Shown: positions 51,723-61,746, counted from the first letter of the stretch. The stretch is DNA of 64,000 nucleotides from Sporobacter sp963663605 (GCA_963663605.2 CAXXVF010000002.1:248001-312000); one strand, 5' to 3'. Program-made: numbers and translations. Notes: generated by a model not told the origin, from the sequence alone.

Positions 51723-51757
51723 AAAATCACCCATTTATTCTTATAATGGGTGATTTT
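51723..51757. terminator. Hairpin with T-run upstream of the LuxR gene
   Basis: AAAATCACCCATT pairs with AATGGGTGATTTT around 9 nt, followed by TT on the plus strand. It separates the LuxR gene from the insertion sequence. Confidence 0.7.
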
Positions 51758-51764
51758 TTATTGC

Positions 51765-52520
51765 CTGTAGCAAAGTAAACCACCGGCTCTGCCGGTGGGA
51801 AAAAAAGCTTCTAGCGAGGACAAAAGTAGACAAGAAAAAACCTCCAGAATTAGAGTAGTACAGGTTTGCCGACCGTACAAACAAAAACAAGGAGGTTAAT
51901 TCATGAAAGCCGTAGATGTGAGTAGTTTAGAGCACACGACGTGGAGATGTCAATACCATGTTGTGTTCGCACCAAAATATAGGAGGCAAGAGATATACGG
52001 GAAGATAAAGCAGGATATAGGGATAATCTTACGGAAGCTATGTGAACAAAAGGGTGTGGGGATAATAGAGGCAAATGCTTGCAAAGACCATATACATATG
52101 CTGATAAGTATACCGCCGAAGTATAGTGTTTCGCAGATAATGGGGTTTCTGAAAGGGAAGAGCAGTCTGATGATATTCGACAGACATGCAAATTTGAAAT
52201 ATAAATACGGAAACAGGCATTTCTGGGCACGAGGGTATTACGTAGATACCGTGGGGAGAAATAAAAAAGCGATAGCAGCTTACATCCAGAACCAATTGCA
52301 AGAGGACCAGATAGCGGATCAGATCAGTCTGAAAGAATACACAGACCCGTTTACGGGTAGCAAGAATACGTAGGCGTGAAACAATGCCCCTTTAGGGGCG
52401 GCCCGAAAAAGCAATGCGGTCGGCGAACTTTTCGGGCCCCTTGAGGGGCACCGCTAGCACCAAGCCCTTCTAGGGCTATTCATGCCTCCGGCTTAGCCGG
52501 AGGTTTTGACTCGGGAAAAC
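51765..52520 (+). mobile_element. IS200/IS605-family insertion sequence (tnpA only)
   Basis: The unit has a tnpA gene between two subterminal hairpins: CCACCGGC-TCT-GCCGGTGG on the left (51781-51800) and CCTCCGGC-TTA-GCCGGAGG on the right (52485-52505). Further hairpins lie on the right, around 52382-52470. These are typical of single-strand transposition by TnpA. No tnpB is present. Exact ends are not determined. The interval is an estimate. Confidence 0.82.
51903..52373 (+). CDS. tnpA: IS200-type transposase TnpA
   Basis: A 156-residue Y1 transposase that cuts and rejoins single-stranded DNA at the element's hairpin ends. It has the HUH motif HIH (63-65, in KDHIHMLISIPP) and the nucleophile Tyr127 in AAYIQNQL. 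Length and motifs are complete, so it may be active. A perfect AAGGAGG precedes the ATG. The gene may also be domesticated, but the presence of both end hairpins argues for an intact element. Confidence 0.92.
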   Translation: MKAVDVSSLEHTTWRCQYHVVFAPKYRRQEIYGKIKQDIGIILRKLCEQKGVGIIEANACKDHIHMLISIPPKYSVSQIMGFLKGKSSLMIFDRHANLKYKYGNRHFWARGYYVDTVGRNKKAIAAYIQNQLQEDQIADQISLKEYTDPFTGSKNT

Positions 52521-52592
52521 AGAGTACACTAACGCTTGAGTTTTCGCAGAATCATTAATAAAAGCTTAAGTCTTGATGCAGGGAGATCAGAT

Positions 52593-53144
52593 ATGAAAAG
52601 AAGCTGTTATTCGCTATGCGTACTTTTGTTCTTCTGCGCTGCCTTATGTCTTGCCGCGTGCGGAAAAATTGATGACACAAACGGAGAAGCCGATACGCGC
52701 TTATCCCAAATCACAGACGAAGAGCTTTACGGACACAGCATGGGCTGGAACGCTACCGGCTTAAAAACAAACAGCAGGAGAAATGTTGCGAGAACCAGCA
52801 ATTATTACGCCAACGAGGGATTCAGAGAGACCGATGATTATGACTATTATGAGGTCGGCTGTAAATCAGCTTCCGGGACCACGAACTTAATCGCAACAAA
52901 ACTCAATGACGGCGATAAGGTTGTTTTCGAGGTGAAAAGTCAAATCAGCTCCGGTAATCTCAAAGTGGTTTTACTGAAAAGAGGTGAGAAAACGAACGAG
53001 CTGGTTTACGAATTTGAAACCGGCAAGACCGATACGTTTAAACTGACGTCGGATGGATTCGGGATTTATTATGTAAGAGCCGGCGTGGAGAGTTTCGGCG
53101 GAGAAATAGTTGTTACAAGAGAAGTGTCGGAAAGCAGCCAATAG
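52593..53144 (+). CDS. Small lipoprotein
   Basis: A 183-residue lipoprotein. The ATG at 52593 has GGGAGA upstream; a longer frame from 52536 is rejected since it overlaps the IS end. Signal sequence and lipobox are LCLAACGK. The mature part (about 160 residues) looks beta-rich with DDYDYYEVGCKS and KVVFEVKSQISSGNLKVVLLK, reminiscent of a beta-sandwich carbohydrate- or ligand-binding domain. I do not recognise a family. It is followed by a second lipoprotein gene in the same direction. Confidence 0.75.
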   Translation: MKRSCYSLCVLLFFCAALCLAACGKIDDTNGEADTRLSQITDEELYGHSMGWNATGLKTNSRRNVARTSNYYANEGFRETDDYDYYEVGCKSASGTTNLIATKLNDGDKVVFEVKSQISSGNLKVVLLKRGEKTNELVYEFETGKTDTFKLTSDGFGIYYVRAGVESFGGEIVVTREVSESSQ

Positions 53145-53194
53145 CGTTCCGACTTATATTAATAAGATTTTAGTAAAGAGGAGTCATTCTACTT

Positions 53195-53764
53195 ATGGAA
53201 AGAAAACGTATTTATGTTATTATTGCGGCCGTCATGGCCATGTTGATGCTTGCCTCCTGCTCAAGCGCCGGCAACAGCGATGCAGGCCAGGGGGACGCGC
53301 CGGCAAATGAAGCTGCGGGCGATGTGCAGTCTCCTGAAAACGACGGCGGTGAAAATGATCCCGCGCCGGCAGAAATTGACGGAACCGAGATAGAGCTGGA
53401 TTATATGACCATCATCGTGCTGGACGGCTGGAGCACGATGGAAATCACGGACGGCATTCAGATCTATAAAGGCAACGAGGTCCTGCAGATAGAACTGCAG
53501 GGATTGGGCGTTGATGAGGATTATGTGAAAACGTTCATAGAAACGTCAATCGATACCAATGACGGTACGGACATGGTAACCGTGCAATTGTGGGGAGAAG
53601 ATTTCCTCGGGACGACTTACGAATCGGGCGGCTATGACCAAATCGTTTATGCGCGCCTTTTTAACGACGACGGACAGATGCTGGTCGTGAAGCTGGCGGG
53701 CGTTACGGCGGACGATATTCCGGAAGATATCCAGGCGATGATGGACAGCGTCGTGTTTAAGTAA
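53195..53764 (+). CDS. Small acidic lipoprotein
   Basis: A 189-residue lipoprotein with signal sequence MERKRIYVIIAAVMAMLMLA and lipobox LASC. A low-complexity Asp/Glu/Gly/Pro-rich linker of about 40 residues precedes a domain of some 120 residues (ELDYMTIIVLDGWSTMEITDG onward). It follows the other lipoprotein by 50 nt and an AGAGGAG site. No family recognised. The start of a third, truncated gene follows at 53773. Confidence 0.75.
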   Translation: MERKRIYVIIAAVMAMLMLASCSSAGNSDAGQGDAPANEAAGDVQSPENDGGENDPAPAEIDGTEIELDYMTIIVLDGWSTMEITDGIQIYKGNEVLQIELQGLGVDEDYVKTFIETSIDTNDGTDMVTVQLWGEDFLGTTYESGGYDQIVYARLFNDDGQMLVVKLAGVTADDIPEDIQAMMDSVVFK

Positions 53765-53812
53765 GGAAGAGGATGATAAGATTCATGAAAATGAAGAGGC
53801 TTAGCTTAATAT

Positions 53813-53884
53813 CGGCTATGGAACAATGAAGACGACCTTGTCTTTACCAATGAGATTGGAAGCCATCTGCAATCCATACTGTGA
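53813..53884 (+). pseudogene. Tyrosine-integrase remnant
   Basis: A frame of 23 codons encodes RLWNNEDDLVFTNEIGSHLQ before a stop. This matches the region of Tn916-type tyrosine recombinases that reads LVFTNE(L/I)GGHL. The rest of the gene is missing. It shows that an integrated element once lay here. Confidence 0.6.
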
Positions 53885-54009
53885 ACGGTTTGTGCAAAGT
53901 GTAAAACACGCTTGATAATAGAATACTCGGTCTTTCAACCGTCTAAAAATGCAAAATAATTCCTGCAAGTCGTCAAAGTTATCCTCAAACACAGCTGGTT
54001 AAAGCAAAG

Positions 54010-54038
54010 AAAAACCTCGTAACCGTTGCAGTTACGAG
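54010..54038. repeat. Repeated hairpin, copy 2
   Basis: Exact 29-nt copy of the hairpin at 48175-48203, in the same orientation, but here without an adjacent tRNA end. Confidence 0.85.
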
Positions 54039-54232
54039 GTATTTCTATTGTGTTTTCTTTCCAAAATCGATATCTTTTGATTTGCAGCTTAAAAATCAGT
54101 GTATTCGAACTCTCATTTCACAAACAGATAGAAACTCAGGCATTGAAACGCATCCTAAAAGTCAAGTATATCAGTAAGTGATGGGAAAACGGGTGCCACA
54201 AGAGCAATGCAGTTGACCATAATTAATTCATT

Positions 54233-56209
54233 TCACAAAATAGTCGTGAGGCTCCAGCCATAAGTTGTTTCAAAGTAGTTGTCGTTTAATATTTGGGCTT
54301 GCACTGTCTGACCAATTTTAAATTCATTATTAATATCCTCAATCCATCGTCTGGCAATGCGTGAGATGTGAATTGAGCCGCGGTTTCTTTCATCGTCTGT
54401 TCGCAATTCAACAGTTACATTATAGTCATTTATTGCTGTTACAATGCATGAAACGACATTGCCTTTTTCTAAAAAAAGCATATTCGATTTATCGAATAAG
54501 TATTTGGACAATATTTCTGTAAGTTTATCTGTTACAATTTTTCTTCTGTTAATTAAAGGTTTATCTACTTGAGGTAACTGTTTAAGTGATTCGTCAAAAC
54601 AAGAACATGCTGTTTGTAATAACTGTTTAAATTCTACAAAATCTTTCAATTTAGCGTATAGGGTTTCACAACTTTTTTGCATATCTCTGCTATTTGAGCG
54701 AAAAATTTTATTTCCAACACACAAGACTTTAATTGCATATATCAAATGATATTTATAATCTTTCCAACGCCTTTCTATAACACCTTTGCGAATAGCATCT
54801 TCAACTAAAAAAAGCGCATAAGCAGAAATGAAATATGGATCACAAAGGCTCCCCTCAGCAAACATTTTACCTTTATAAGAATTAAGGATTTCACCATAAT
54901 ATCTACTATTTACGCTTTGTGGCTCGTTGAGAAAGCAAGCTGTATACGAAAACACTTGTACGGCCAATGAAATTACCTTGTTTTTATTAATGCTCTCGCT
55001 ATTATCATATTGCTTGGAACGTCTTTCGTAATACAACCTACTGTCTATATCAACTGACTTATAGTACTCTTCTAATTTTTTATGAAACTTTTTTGAAGCT
55101 GCAAATGCTTCAGATTTCACTTCGGTTTGCCGATTTGTGGTGTAAACAATATCTTCTAATGTTGGGTCATTGGCCACCTGAACAACTCGAACTAAAACAT
55201 ATGAATTATCCAGCAATTTATCTTGGTTATCAAATAGCACTCTACTTGTTTGGCACCCATTCACAATTTGATAATCAAAAATAGTTAGATTATCGCCAGC
55301 GGGTTTAATTTCCTTAGCAATAATTGTGATACCATTATTTAAGACAGCAAATCTTTCTTGTGAGGATTTATCAGACACAGTTGCTTGTATCTCACTATTA
55401 ACAGGATTATATCCTTGAAAATCTCTAACATTATCTTCAAATACATTATTGAACAAATTACCATTATCATCTTGCAATAGTCGAACAATTTCTTTACAGC
55501 TAACTAATCCAAAATAAGCTTCCTCAATTGCGTTCATGGAATTGAAAGATAGCTTTTTGGGCATCATTATGGTTTTGCTAATTTTTCGACGTAGTTCTTT
55601 ATACAGCGTAATAATTCTATCGCTATCAGCCGGAATGAAAGTCACTTTTTGATAATCCGCAGTATCTTCAAAATATTTGCACTCTGTTTGGACACAGTTT
55701 GTTAAATTATTACCGCTATTCCACGTCCCGCAACATGCAAAATACGCTTCAAAAAAAGGTTTTGTACCTTGATTGACTACTTCAGCAAATATGTAGTCCT
55801 TCGCTTTGATTAGTTCTTCGATTTTATCGTTTGTTGTTGGCCTGAGTTCTTTTGGTTCAAAAAAATGCTTAATTCCTCTAAAAAAAGTCGATATCTCGCC
55901 GCTATCAAAACTGGGGCTACGCTTAGCCTGAATGAAAACAAAAGCAACCTCAATATTACTGTTTTTTTCGTAATATTCCTGGGTTTCGCTTAATGTGGTA
56001 ATAATATGTCCATTCAACAGTATTGCTATCCCGTCAAGGCCAATTTCACCATTGCCAGTTATTATATCTGATGGGTCAAATCTTTCGAGCGAATATTTAT
56101 TAACGACACATCTGTTTATAAAATGCTCAAATCTTATTTTCTCTTCCCAATCTTCAATGTTATACTCAGCTGTATGTGCCTCTAACGCAGCTTTAATAAT
56201 CTGATTCAT
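54233..56209 (-). CDS. AIPR-family defence protein
   Basis: A 658-residue protein of the AIPR (abortive infection phage resistance) family. Family blocks are VAFVFIQAKRSPSFDSGE near the N-terminus, FNNVFEDNVRDFQG, FAVLNNGITIIAKEI and IVNGCQTSRVLF. The Q-x-K (FIQAKRS) region could be a nuclease-like active site (an E/Q-x-K), which is speculation. The ATG at 56209 has GAGGGG upstream. The C-terminal ~70 residues look like an S1/OB fold (GNVVSCIVTAINDYNVTVELR; GSIHISRIARRWI). It is the downstream member of the minus-strand defence island, 200 nt after the UvrD-like gene. The DNA is visibly AT-rich. Confidence 0.85.
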   Translation of the reverse strand: MNQIIKAALEAHTAEYNIEDWEEKIRFEHFINRCVVNKYSLERFDPSDIITGNGEIGLDGIAILLNGHIITTLSETQEYYEKNSNIEVAFVFIQAKRSPSFDSGEISTFFRGIKHFFEPKELRPTTNDKIEELIKAKDYIFAEVVNQGTKPFFEAYFACCGTWNSGNNLTNCVQTECKYFEDTADYQKVTFIPADSDRIITLYKELRRKISKTIMMPKKLSFNSMNAIEEAYFGLVSCKEIVRLLQDDNGNLFNNVFEDNVRDFQGYNPVNSEIQATVSDKSSQERFAVLNNGITIIAKEIKPAGDNLTIFDYQIVNGCQTSRVLFDNQDKLLDNSYVLVRVVQVANDPTLEDIVYTTNRQTEVKSEAFAASKKFHKKLEEYYKSVDIDSRLYYERRSKQYDNSESINKNKVISLAVQVFSYTACFLNEPQSVNSRYYGEILNSYKGKMFAEGSLCDPYFISAYALFLVEDAIRKGVIERRWKDYKYHLIYAIKVLCVGNKIFRSNSRDMQKSCETLYAKLKDFVEFKQLLQTACSCFDESLKQLPQVDKPLINRRKIVTDKLTEILSKYLFDKSNMLFLEKGNVVSCIVTAINDYNVTVELRTDDERNRGSIHISRIARRWIEDINNEFKIGQTVQAQILNDNYFETTYGWSLTTIL

Positions 56210-56409
56210 AATACCCCTCCACGCCAATTTGCAATAATATTACTTATATAGAAATTGTACAAGTTCTCAACCCAATTATTAAACAAGTTTAACTTCTTCC
56301 CCAAATCGCTAACAATCTGTTCTCATCCGGACTTTGAACTAAGCTCCCAGCAACAGCACAACTTGCTTAAATATATCGATAGGTATTCGGATATGCTGCG
56401 TCTAATGAT

Positions 56410-58272
56410 TTACAGCAATTTGATCTCTTCATCGGAAAACCAGCCATTTGAAAGTGCTGTATTTTTAACGGCATCTACATTTTCGGTATAAGCAATAACC
56501 GCTAAACTTTTTTGAGCTCTCGTACAGGCGACATAGAAAAGCCGCGTCGTCCGCATGATGCTTGTATCTTTACCTTCCCGTTCATTTTTGATGTCTGTAT
56601 TGGTTTTGGCTTTCACGCCAAAAAGTTTTTCATAACTGAACAGAAAACCTCTTGCTTCCGCATCATCCATGATAACCATAACTCGTGGAAACTCCAATCC
56701 TTTGATGCCCTGATGTGTAGCGAATCGAGTATTACCGGTAACATATGCCGAATATCGTTCAAGTTCATCAAAATGCACAGTAAGAGCTTTCCTTAAAGCG
56801 GCTACTTTTTGATCCTCATCTTCTATCGAATCTCCCAGAATATCGTCCACACGACTATTGAGCTTAAAAAGATTGGTTTTCTGGATAGACTTTAGTACAT
56901 CAAGGCAAGTGGGATTAGAGCCATCTCTCCAAAGAGAAAGCAAATCCTCAACTGCGTCTTCGGCAACTTGCAACAGCCCGGTTTGGTTGCCGGTTCTGTC
57001 ACGAAAAGCTTTTTTATCCAAGAGTGGTGAATATTGCCGCACAATTCTTGTGACCTCAAAATCATTTTTATTTTGATACGCTTTAATAAGCGGCGAGATA
57101 ATATTTGAAAGAACAGACAACTCGGATATCGACCCATCACGTAAAGACGTATCGAAAGAACCGGATTTATTAAGTGGAGCATAAAGATTATAGAAACCAA
57201 ACCTATTGGCTGCCATGTGATGCTCAAGTATCAGGCTTTTATACATGGATGCTTCGAGCCAGTCATTGTCTTCAGTTTTCTTGGCCATAATTTCGGCAAC
57301 TTGATGTTCAACCGATTCTTTATCAGAAGCAGATTCCGCCACAAATAGGAGCACAGTACCCGTCTCGGCATCGGAACGCGCCCGTTGACGCTGTCCATCA
57401 ATTGAGCCTCGGATCGTATTGGCTAACTCTACTATTCGGGTAGCGCTGCGGTGGTTCATGACTTTTTCTGGTTTTTCCCACTCATTAGGGATGCATTTTG
57501 TTAAATTATCTTTGCCATCCATATATATTCTTTGCATCGTGTCGCCAAACATGCCAATAATAAAATTAGCTTTGTATTTCTCATAGACCGTAAACAAAGC
57601 ATCAACAAGTTCTTTCTTTGTATCTTGGCTTTCATCAATTAACAAAATGGGATACTTACCCACCAATATTTTCTGCATGGTTTCTTCTTTAGCTATAAAC
57701 TCTGACCCCATTTTTACGACTTCACTGTGACTTAGAGAGTCGTAGCCGACATTGTCACCATTAGGATTGTATGAAAATCGTTTTACGGTTTCTATCTTAG
57801 CAAGGCGTGTGGTCTTTCGTTTGATTTCTTCGGCTCTTTTGGCAGCAGCGTCACCACCCCGTCCCTTAACCTGTTTTTCGTTTAGTTCGGAAATTTCCTT
57901 TTTGACGGATTTAATAATCCATTCTTTAATATCTGATTGATAGTTTTTAATAAGCTCCCATAAAAAGCTGTGAATGGTAGAAACCACAAAGATGGGCTTA
58001 TATTGAAGTCTTCTGGATATTTCGTCACAAGCGGCATTTGTGTAGGTTATGACTGCAACCTGTTTTGCATGTGTGCATAGTTTCTCGCCCATTTCTTTAT
58101 CCAAAAACGAGAGTGCATTAATTAAACTCCTGGTTTTACCAGAACCAGCTCCGGCAAACATGAAGAAGCTTTTGGGGCTGACATTAGAAAAGCACTGCCG
58201 GATTTCATCATCAACATGGTCATCTATGTGATTGTCCGTTAATTGCACTTTGGTATTCATTTCTTTTATCAT
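56410..58272 (-). CDS. UvrD/Rep-type helicase, Gabija GajB-like
   Basis: A 620-residue superfamily-1 helicase. The P-loop FAGAGSGKTRS lies at about 39-49, motif Ia-like TYTNAACDEISRRL follows, the Walker B is DESQD (213-217) and the C-terminal motifs include LEFPRVMVIMDD and RTTRLFYVACTRAQKSLAV. It lies 4 nt after the OLD-family nuclease gene, behind a GGAGG, so the two are made together. The pair OLD-TOPRIM nuclease plus UvrD helicase defines the Gabija defence system; both genes here are longer than the Bacillus prototypes, so a related subtype is possible. Confidence 0.87.
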   Translation of the reverse strand: MIKEMNTKVQLTDNHIDDHVDDEIRQCFSNVSPKSFFMFAGAGSGKTRSLINALSFLDKEMGEKLCTHAKQVAVITYTNAACDEISRRLQYKPIFVVSTIHSFLWELIKNYQSDIKEWIIKSVKKEISELNEKQVKGRGGDAAAKRAEEIKRKTTRLAKIETVKRFSYNPNGDNVGYDSLSHSEVVKMGSEFIAKEETMQKILVGKYPILLIDESQDTKKELVDALFTVYEKYKANFIIGMFGDTMQRIYMDGKDNLTKCIPNEWEKPEKVMNHRSATRIVELANTIRGSIDGQRQRARSDAETGTVLLFVAESASDKESVEHQVAEIMAKKTEDNDWLEASMYKSLILEHHMAANRFGFYNLYAPLNKSGSFDTSLRDGSISELSVLSNIISPLIKAYQNKNDFEVTRIVRQYSPLLDKKAFRDRTGNQTGLLQVAEDAVEDLLSLWRDGSNPTCLDVLKSIQKTNLFKLNSRVDDILGDSIEDEDQKVAALRKALTVHFDELERYSAYVTGNTRFATHQGIKGLEFPRVMVIMDDAEARGFLFSYEKLFGVKAKTNTDIKNEREGKDTSIMRTTRLFYVACTRAQKSLAVIAYTENVDAVKNTALSNGWFSDEEIKLL

Positions 58273-58276
58273 CGCG

Positions 58277-60481
58277 CTATTCCTCCGGATGCATTAGGGT
58301 TTGCAGCCACGCCAATCCCTCGGCAATGTAGGGCGGGATAGTAATGTCGTTCGGGTCAACGGAATAAATTATATCCAAGGCAAACTCCGCCTTTTGATCG
58401 GATTTGCCGTTTCGCAGCATATCGTATATATCTACATGAAGTTCATCAAATGACTTTGAGGCATTGATTGCGTCATGCACTTTTTTAACGAAACTACCTG
58501 CATCGGTTGTCTCGATATTTTTAAACAACTCGTAATTTGTGTAAACTAAGCAGTCCTCGAACGTGCTTGATAATGCTTCGGTCGGCGTTCCGCCAAAAGA
58601 AACTGTTACTGGAGTCTGGTAGGCAATCCGGATGGAATATCTGTAAGTGGTTTCGTTCGAAAATACTTTTCGTTTTACTGAAAGATCAAGAAGACTGTCC
58701 AAATCCTTTTCTTTAATCAGCCAATCGGTAATAGCATAATTGCCGCTGATTAGCCCCTTGTTTCGCTCAGGTCGAGCCGACTTATGGTGGCCGTCCTGTC
58801 CAACGGAATCCAAATCTGAAATAACAAGCGTTGGCAAGCATAGTTTTTCAATTAGAGGGCTTAGGCGATGCGAATGTCGACCATTAATACTGAGTATAGA
58901 GATATACCTTTGGCTGAGCTCAGGATATTTATCGCGGATAAAGTGAGGCAGCAACATGTTCTCAGCAGAACCCTCTACCAATATCGCCGCGTCCGCGAAG
59001 AACAAGTCGCAATGGGTTGTTTGCAAGTATCGCGTTACGAATTTAACCGTATTATCCTCTTTGCCGAAAACATCAGAAAGATTAATAACTTTTGCTGTCG
59101 CAATGCCACACTCAGCACATTCCGGAAGACGCTTAAAGTAACGTAAATCCGCGAAATCAGTTTCACGAGCTATGTGGCTGGAATGCGTACTAATAACAAG
59201 TTGCGTTTCAAAACCTGGATTTTCCGCAAGAAATTTATGCTTGCGCAGTATGGAGTAGGCTTTCCGGATAAATACCTGCTGCACCTGCATATGTAGATGG
59301 GCTTCTGGTTCTTCTACTAAAACCAAATGTAGCGGCTCAATTGTGTCATCAGCGGTTTCCTTCGCGTGTCTGGCTTTTCCTTCTCTCATCCAGCCATCCC
59401 GAAAACTCATGAGGTCAAAAACCATTGAGATAAGATTTTGATAACCCAAACCATTATATTTTTCTGGTAGCTTCATAGCATCATCGTTTTTGCTAAGCGC
59501 ATACTGTACGGCAGACTCATGTTTCAGAGTTTCGCTTGTATTAACCTTAGTCGCAATAGTGATTTTGGGATCGGTTACTCCTGGATACCCTAAACCTTGC
59601 AGTTCCTGAATTGCCGGTTCAAATTTCTCGGCTAGATTTTTATCGAAGACGCATCTCGATTCCTCGGTAACTTTCAGAATCTCTAAGTCCTTAGGAGTGG
59701 GGAGCTTCTCTGGATCAAGGTGCTTATCATAATAACTGCGCATCTGACTGGACAATTGTTTTCCGGAATTTCCAGTGCCGTCGGAAGAATCCGGATCTGA
59801 AAAGCCACGCTGAGCATCAATCATATCTATTTTTATAATCCCTTTCAACGGATTATCTGTAAAACACTCCATTCCAAAGGGGGTAGCCTGAGGTGGTTCC
59901 AGTTCTGATTTTCCAGGATCTAGAACATACGATTTAATAGAAAAGTGTGCAGCCAGTTTTTTTTCAAGAAAATCGCACAAATTCTTTGGGTATAAATTTA
60001 TTGAAGAGATACCTGCTTCAGCTCCGGCAGTTTCGGTAGCACGAGCCGCAAAATATTCTTCCCGATATTCCGCAAACAGCTTTGAAATGTCTTTGGGCTG
60101 AAAGACCAAGCGAATCCCAAGCTTTCCTCCGCGCCACTTCAATGATGGAATAATGCTGGCAATATAGTGAATTTCACTGTGTCCGACCTCTATCCAGCCA
60201 TCCATCGTTGGCAAAATCGACTCCCATTTCGCCAAGTCTTCCGGCATTGAGCATTCCTTAACGCCCCACTCGTCACCAATCGTATTGATAACTGCGCGAT
60301 TAGATATAGTAAAGTCATTGAATACAAAGCTTCGTCCTGCCAGGAATTTACCGAGTGCATCCATGGCGGATGTCTTGCCGCTGTTGTTAGCGCCAACAAA
60401 CAGCGTCGTCTCCATACTAAAATCTATACGGCACTGCCGCAGCTTGCGGAAATTTTGGATATATATAGACGTGATTCTCAT
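58277..60481 (-). CDS. OLD-family ATPase/TOPRIM nuclease, Gabija GajA-like
   Basis: A 734-residue protein with an N-terminal ABC/SMC-like ATPase (Walker A GANNSGKTS, 30-38; Walker B VEEPEAHLH, 389-397; STHSSHIA after it) and a C-terminal TOPRIM nuclease (LVEGSAE 501-507, SDLDSVG 555-561). This is a class 2 OLD nuclease, the partner of UvrD-like helicases. In Gabija it senses nucleotide depletion and nicks DNA. It starts with ATG after GGAGGAG and ends 4 nt before the helicase gene. The insert between 60 and 340 is larger than in GajA of Bacillus cereus. Confidence 0.88.
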   Translation of the reverse strand: MRITSIYIQNFRKLRQCRIDFSMETTLFVGANNSGKTSAMDALGKFLAGRSFVFNDFTISNRAVINTIGDEWGVKECSMPEDLAKWESILPTMDGWIEVGHSEIHYIASIIPSLKWRGGKLGIRLVFQPKDISKLFAEYREEYFAARATETAGAEAGISSINLYPKNLCDFLEKKLAAHFSIKSYVLDPGKSELEPPQATPFGMECFTDNPLKGIIKIDMIDAQRGFSDPDSSDGTGNSGKQLSSQMRSYYDKHLDPEKLPTPKDLEILKVTEESRCVFDKNLAEKFEPAIQELQGLGYPGVTDPKITIATKVNTSETLKHESAVQYALSKNDDAMKLPEKYNGLGYQNLISMVFDLMSFRDGWMREGKARHAKETADDTIEPLHLVLVEEPEAHLHMQVQQVFIRKAYSILRKHKFLAENPGFETQLVISTHSSHIARETDFADLRYFKRLPECAECGIATAKVINLSDVFGKEDNTVKFVTRYLQTTHCDLFFADAAILVEGSAENMLLPHFIRDKYPELSQRYISILSINGRHSHRLSPLIEKLCLPTLVISDLDSVGQDGHHKSARPERNKGLISGNYAITDWLIKEKDLDSLLDLSVKRKVFSNETTYRYSIRIAYQTPVTVSFGGTPTEALSSTFEDCLVYTNYELFKNIETTDAGSFVKKVHDAINASKSFDELHVDIYDMLRNGKSDQKAEFALDIIYSVDPNDITIPPYIAEGLAWLQTLMHPEE

Positions 60482-60735
60482 ATAAGCTCCTCCACAGCAC
60501 CCTGCATATTATTCCATTCTTAATTCTACCATATTTCAACAATTTTACAACTGGAACCATCACAGAAAACAGCGATTGATATTTGAACACGCAAAAAAAT
60601 GTTCATAATACCAACCGCTGTTCAGGTTATTCTTCATTTAGAGCTTTTCTATTCTGGTATACCGCTTCAACTTTAATTGCGGATATGATTTTGCTGGTAA
60701 TCGCAGGATCTCATATTGTCTCCCACGCCGTAAAA

Positions 60736-61746
60736 CTAATCAAGAAACAGGCTTTTAGATGGTGTCCAGTCGCGAGCCAGTTCATCCGTTTTTTCGAGCC
60801 AACGGCTTATCCGCTTTTCGGGCGGAACACTTTCGCCCCAATACTCAATAAATAGGGCATCCTCCATAGTTGAAGCCGCCTCGCGCATTTCTTTCTCAAT
60901 GAGTTTCAAGGCTCTCTCAATGTAAATCCCGCCTTCGTCATCGTTGGCAGGGTTTGCTACGCTTCCGGCTGAAAACAAATCTCGCGCTTGGTGGCAGAGA
61001 ACACCATGATAGGTAAGCAAATACAGCACCATATCGTCGTATTTATTTCGGGTACGTCCTGATTTTACTATACTGGGGCATAACAACGCGGCCTCAGCGC
61101 GGAGGCGTGTTTTTTCAGCAGAAGTAAGATTTGTATAAAGCCTTGCCTGAATAGGCACTGTATGCTCATCCGTTTCCTTATCCTCAATCCACCACAAGCG
61201 ACCATCTGGGTGAATTTTTCTAGCATAGGTTCGGATATATCGCATCTTCTCTTCCATTTGCAATTTACGGAAATCGTCGTACTTGATGCCCATCTCCTCA
61301 AAGAGAGATTGCTTTACAGTAGCTTTCCCTATGGGTAATTCTACCTCAAAACGTGGAACATGTGACGTGCGAACATGAATAACACTCTGCTCATACTCAC
61401 CCCAACGAACTTCAGGATCTCCACCCATTTTCCCGAAGACTATGTATATCTGTTTGACGGAATCAATCCTTTGAGTTTCAAGGACACTATTTGCAACGCT
61501 TCTCCAAGTGTCATTTAATGTGAATTTTACTTCAACACCGAACTCCCCCATAGCGATATCCGGGAATGCTTGTGGATGCGGAGCAAAATCTATTTCGAAT
61601 GACTTGTCCTGTAAAGTCAGTTCCTGTAAAACTTCACGCACGCGATTCTCAAATTGCATAGATGATTTGAAGCCCGTTGAACGGGCTTCGTCGGTTAATT
61701 TTGCGCAACATTTATTAAGTATATTTTCAAATTCCGTTTTCGTCAT
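60736..61746 (-). CDS. PD-(D/E)XK restriction endonuclease
   Basis: A 336-residue nuclease. The catalytic core is Asp63 in FPDIAMGE and VEVK (Glu72, Lys74), the PD-(D/E)XK arrangement, preceded by a conserved RVREVLQELT helix. The ATG at 61746 has GAGGG upstream; a TTG five codons earlier is an alternative. Its 5' end overlaps the methyltransferase 3' end by 20 nt. It is therefore the probable type II restriction partner of that methyltransferase. The target sequence cannot be inferred. About 250 bases between it and the OLD gene hold no gene. Confidence 0.85.
   Translation of the reverse strand: MTKTEFENILNKCCAKLTDEARSTGFKSSMQFENRVREVLQELTLQDKSFEIDFAPHPQAFPDIAMGEFGVEVKFTLNDTWRSVANSVLETQRIDSVKQIYIVFGKMGGDPEVRWGEYEQSVIHVRTSHVPRFEVELPIGKATVKQSLFEEMGIKYDDFRKLQMEEKMRYIRTYARKIHPDGRLWWIEDKETDEHTVPIQARLYTNLTSAEKTRLRAEAALLCPSIVKSGRTRNKYDDMVLYLLTYHGVLCHQARDLFSAGSVANPANDDEGGIYIERALKLIEKEMREAASTMEDALFIEYWGESVPPEKRISRWLEKTDELARDWTPSKSLFLD

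Larger units (their letters stand above)
53765..54232. other. Junction region with a truncated gene start and integrase scrap
   Basis: Contains a broken reading frame (ATG 53773 or 53785, about 18 codons with a basic start like a signal peptide, stop 53827), a tyrosine-integrase remnant (53813-53884) in another frame and the second copy of the repeated hairpin (54010-54038). No complete gene. It marks the boundary between the lipoprotein genes and the defence island. Confidence 0.65.

Noticed and set aside
60583..60855. 90-codon plus-strand frame between the OLD gene and the restriction gene
   Set aside because: No ribosome binding site, composition unlike a protein, and it runs antisense into the end of the restriction endonuclease gene.
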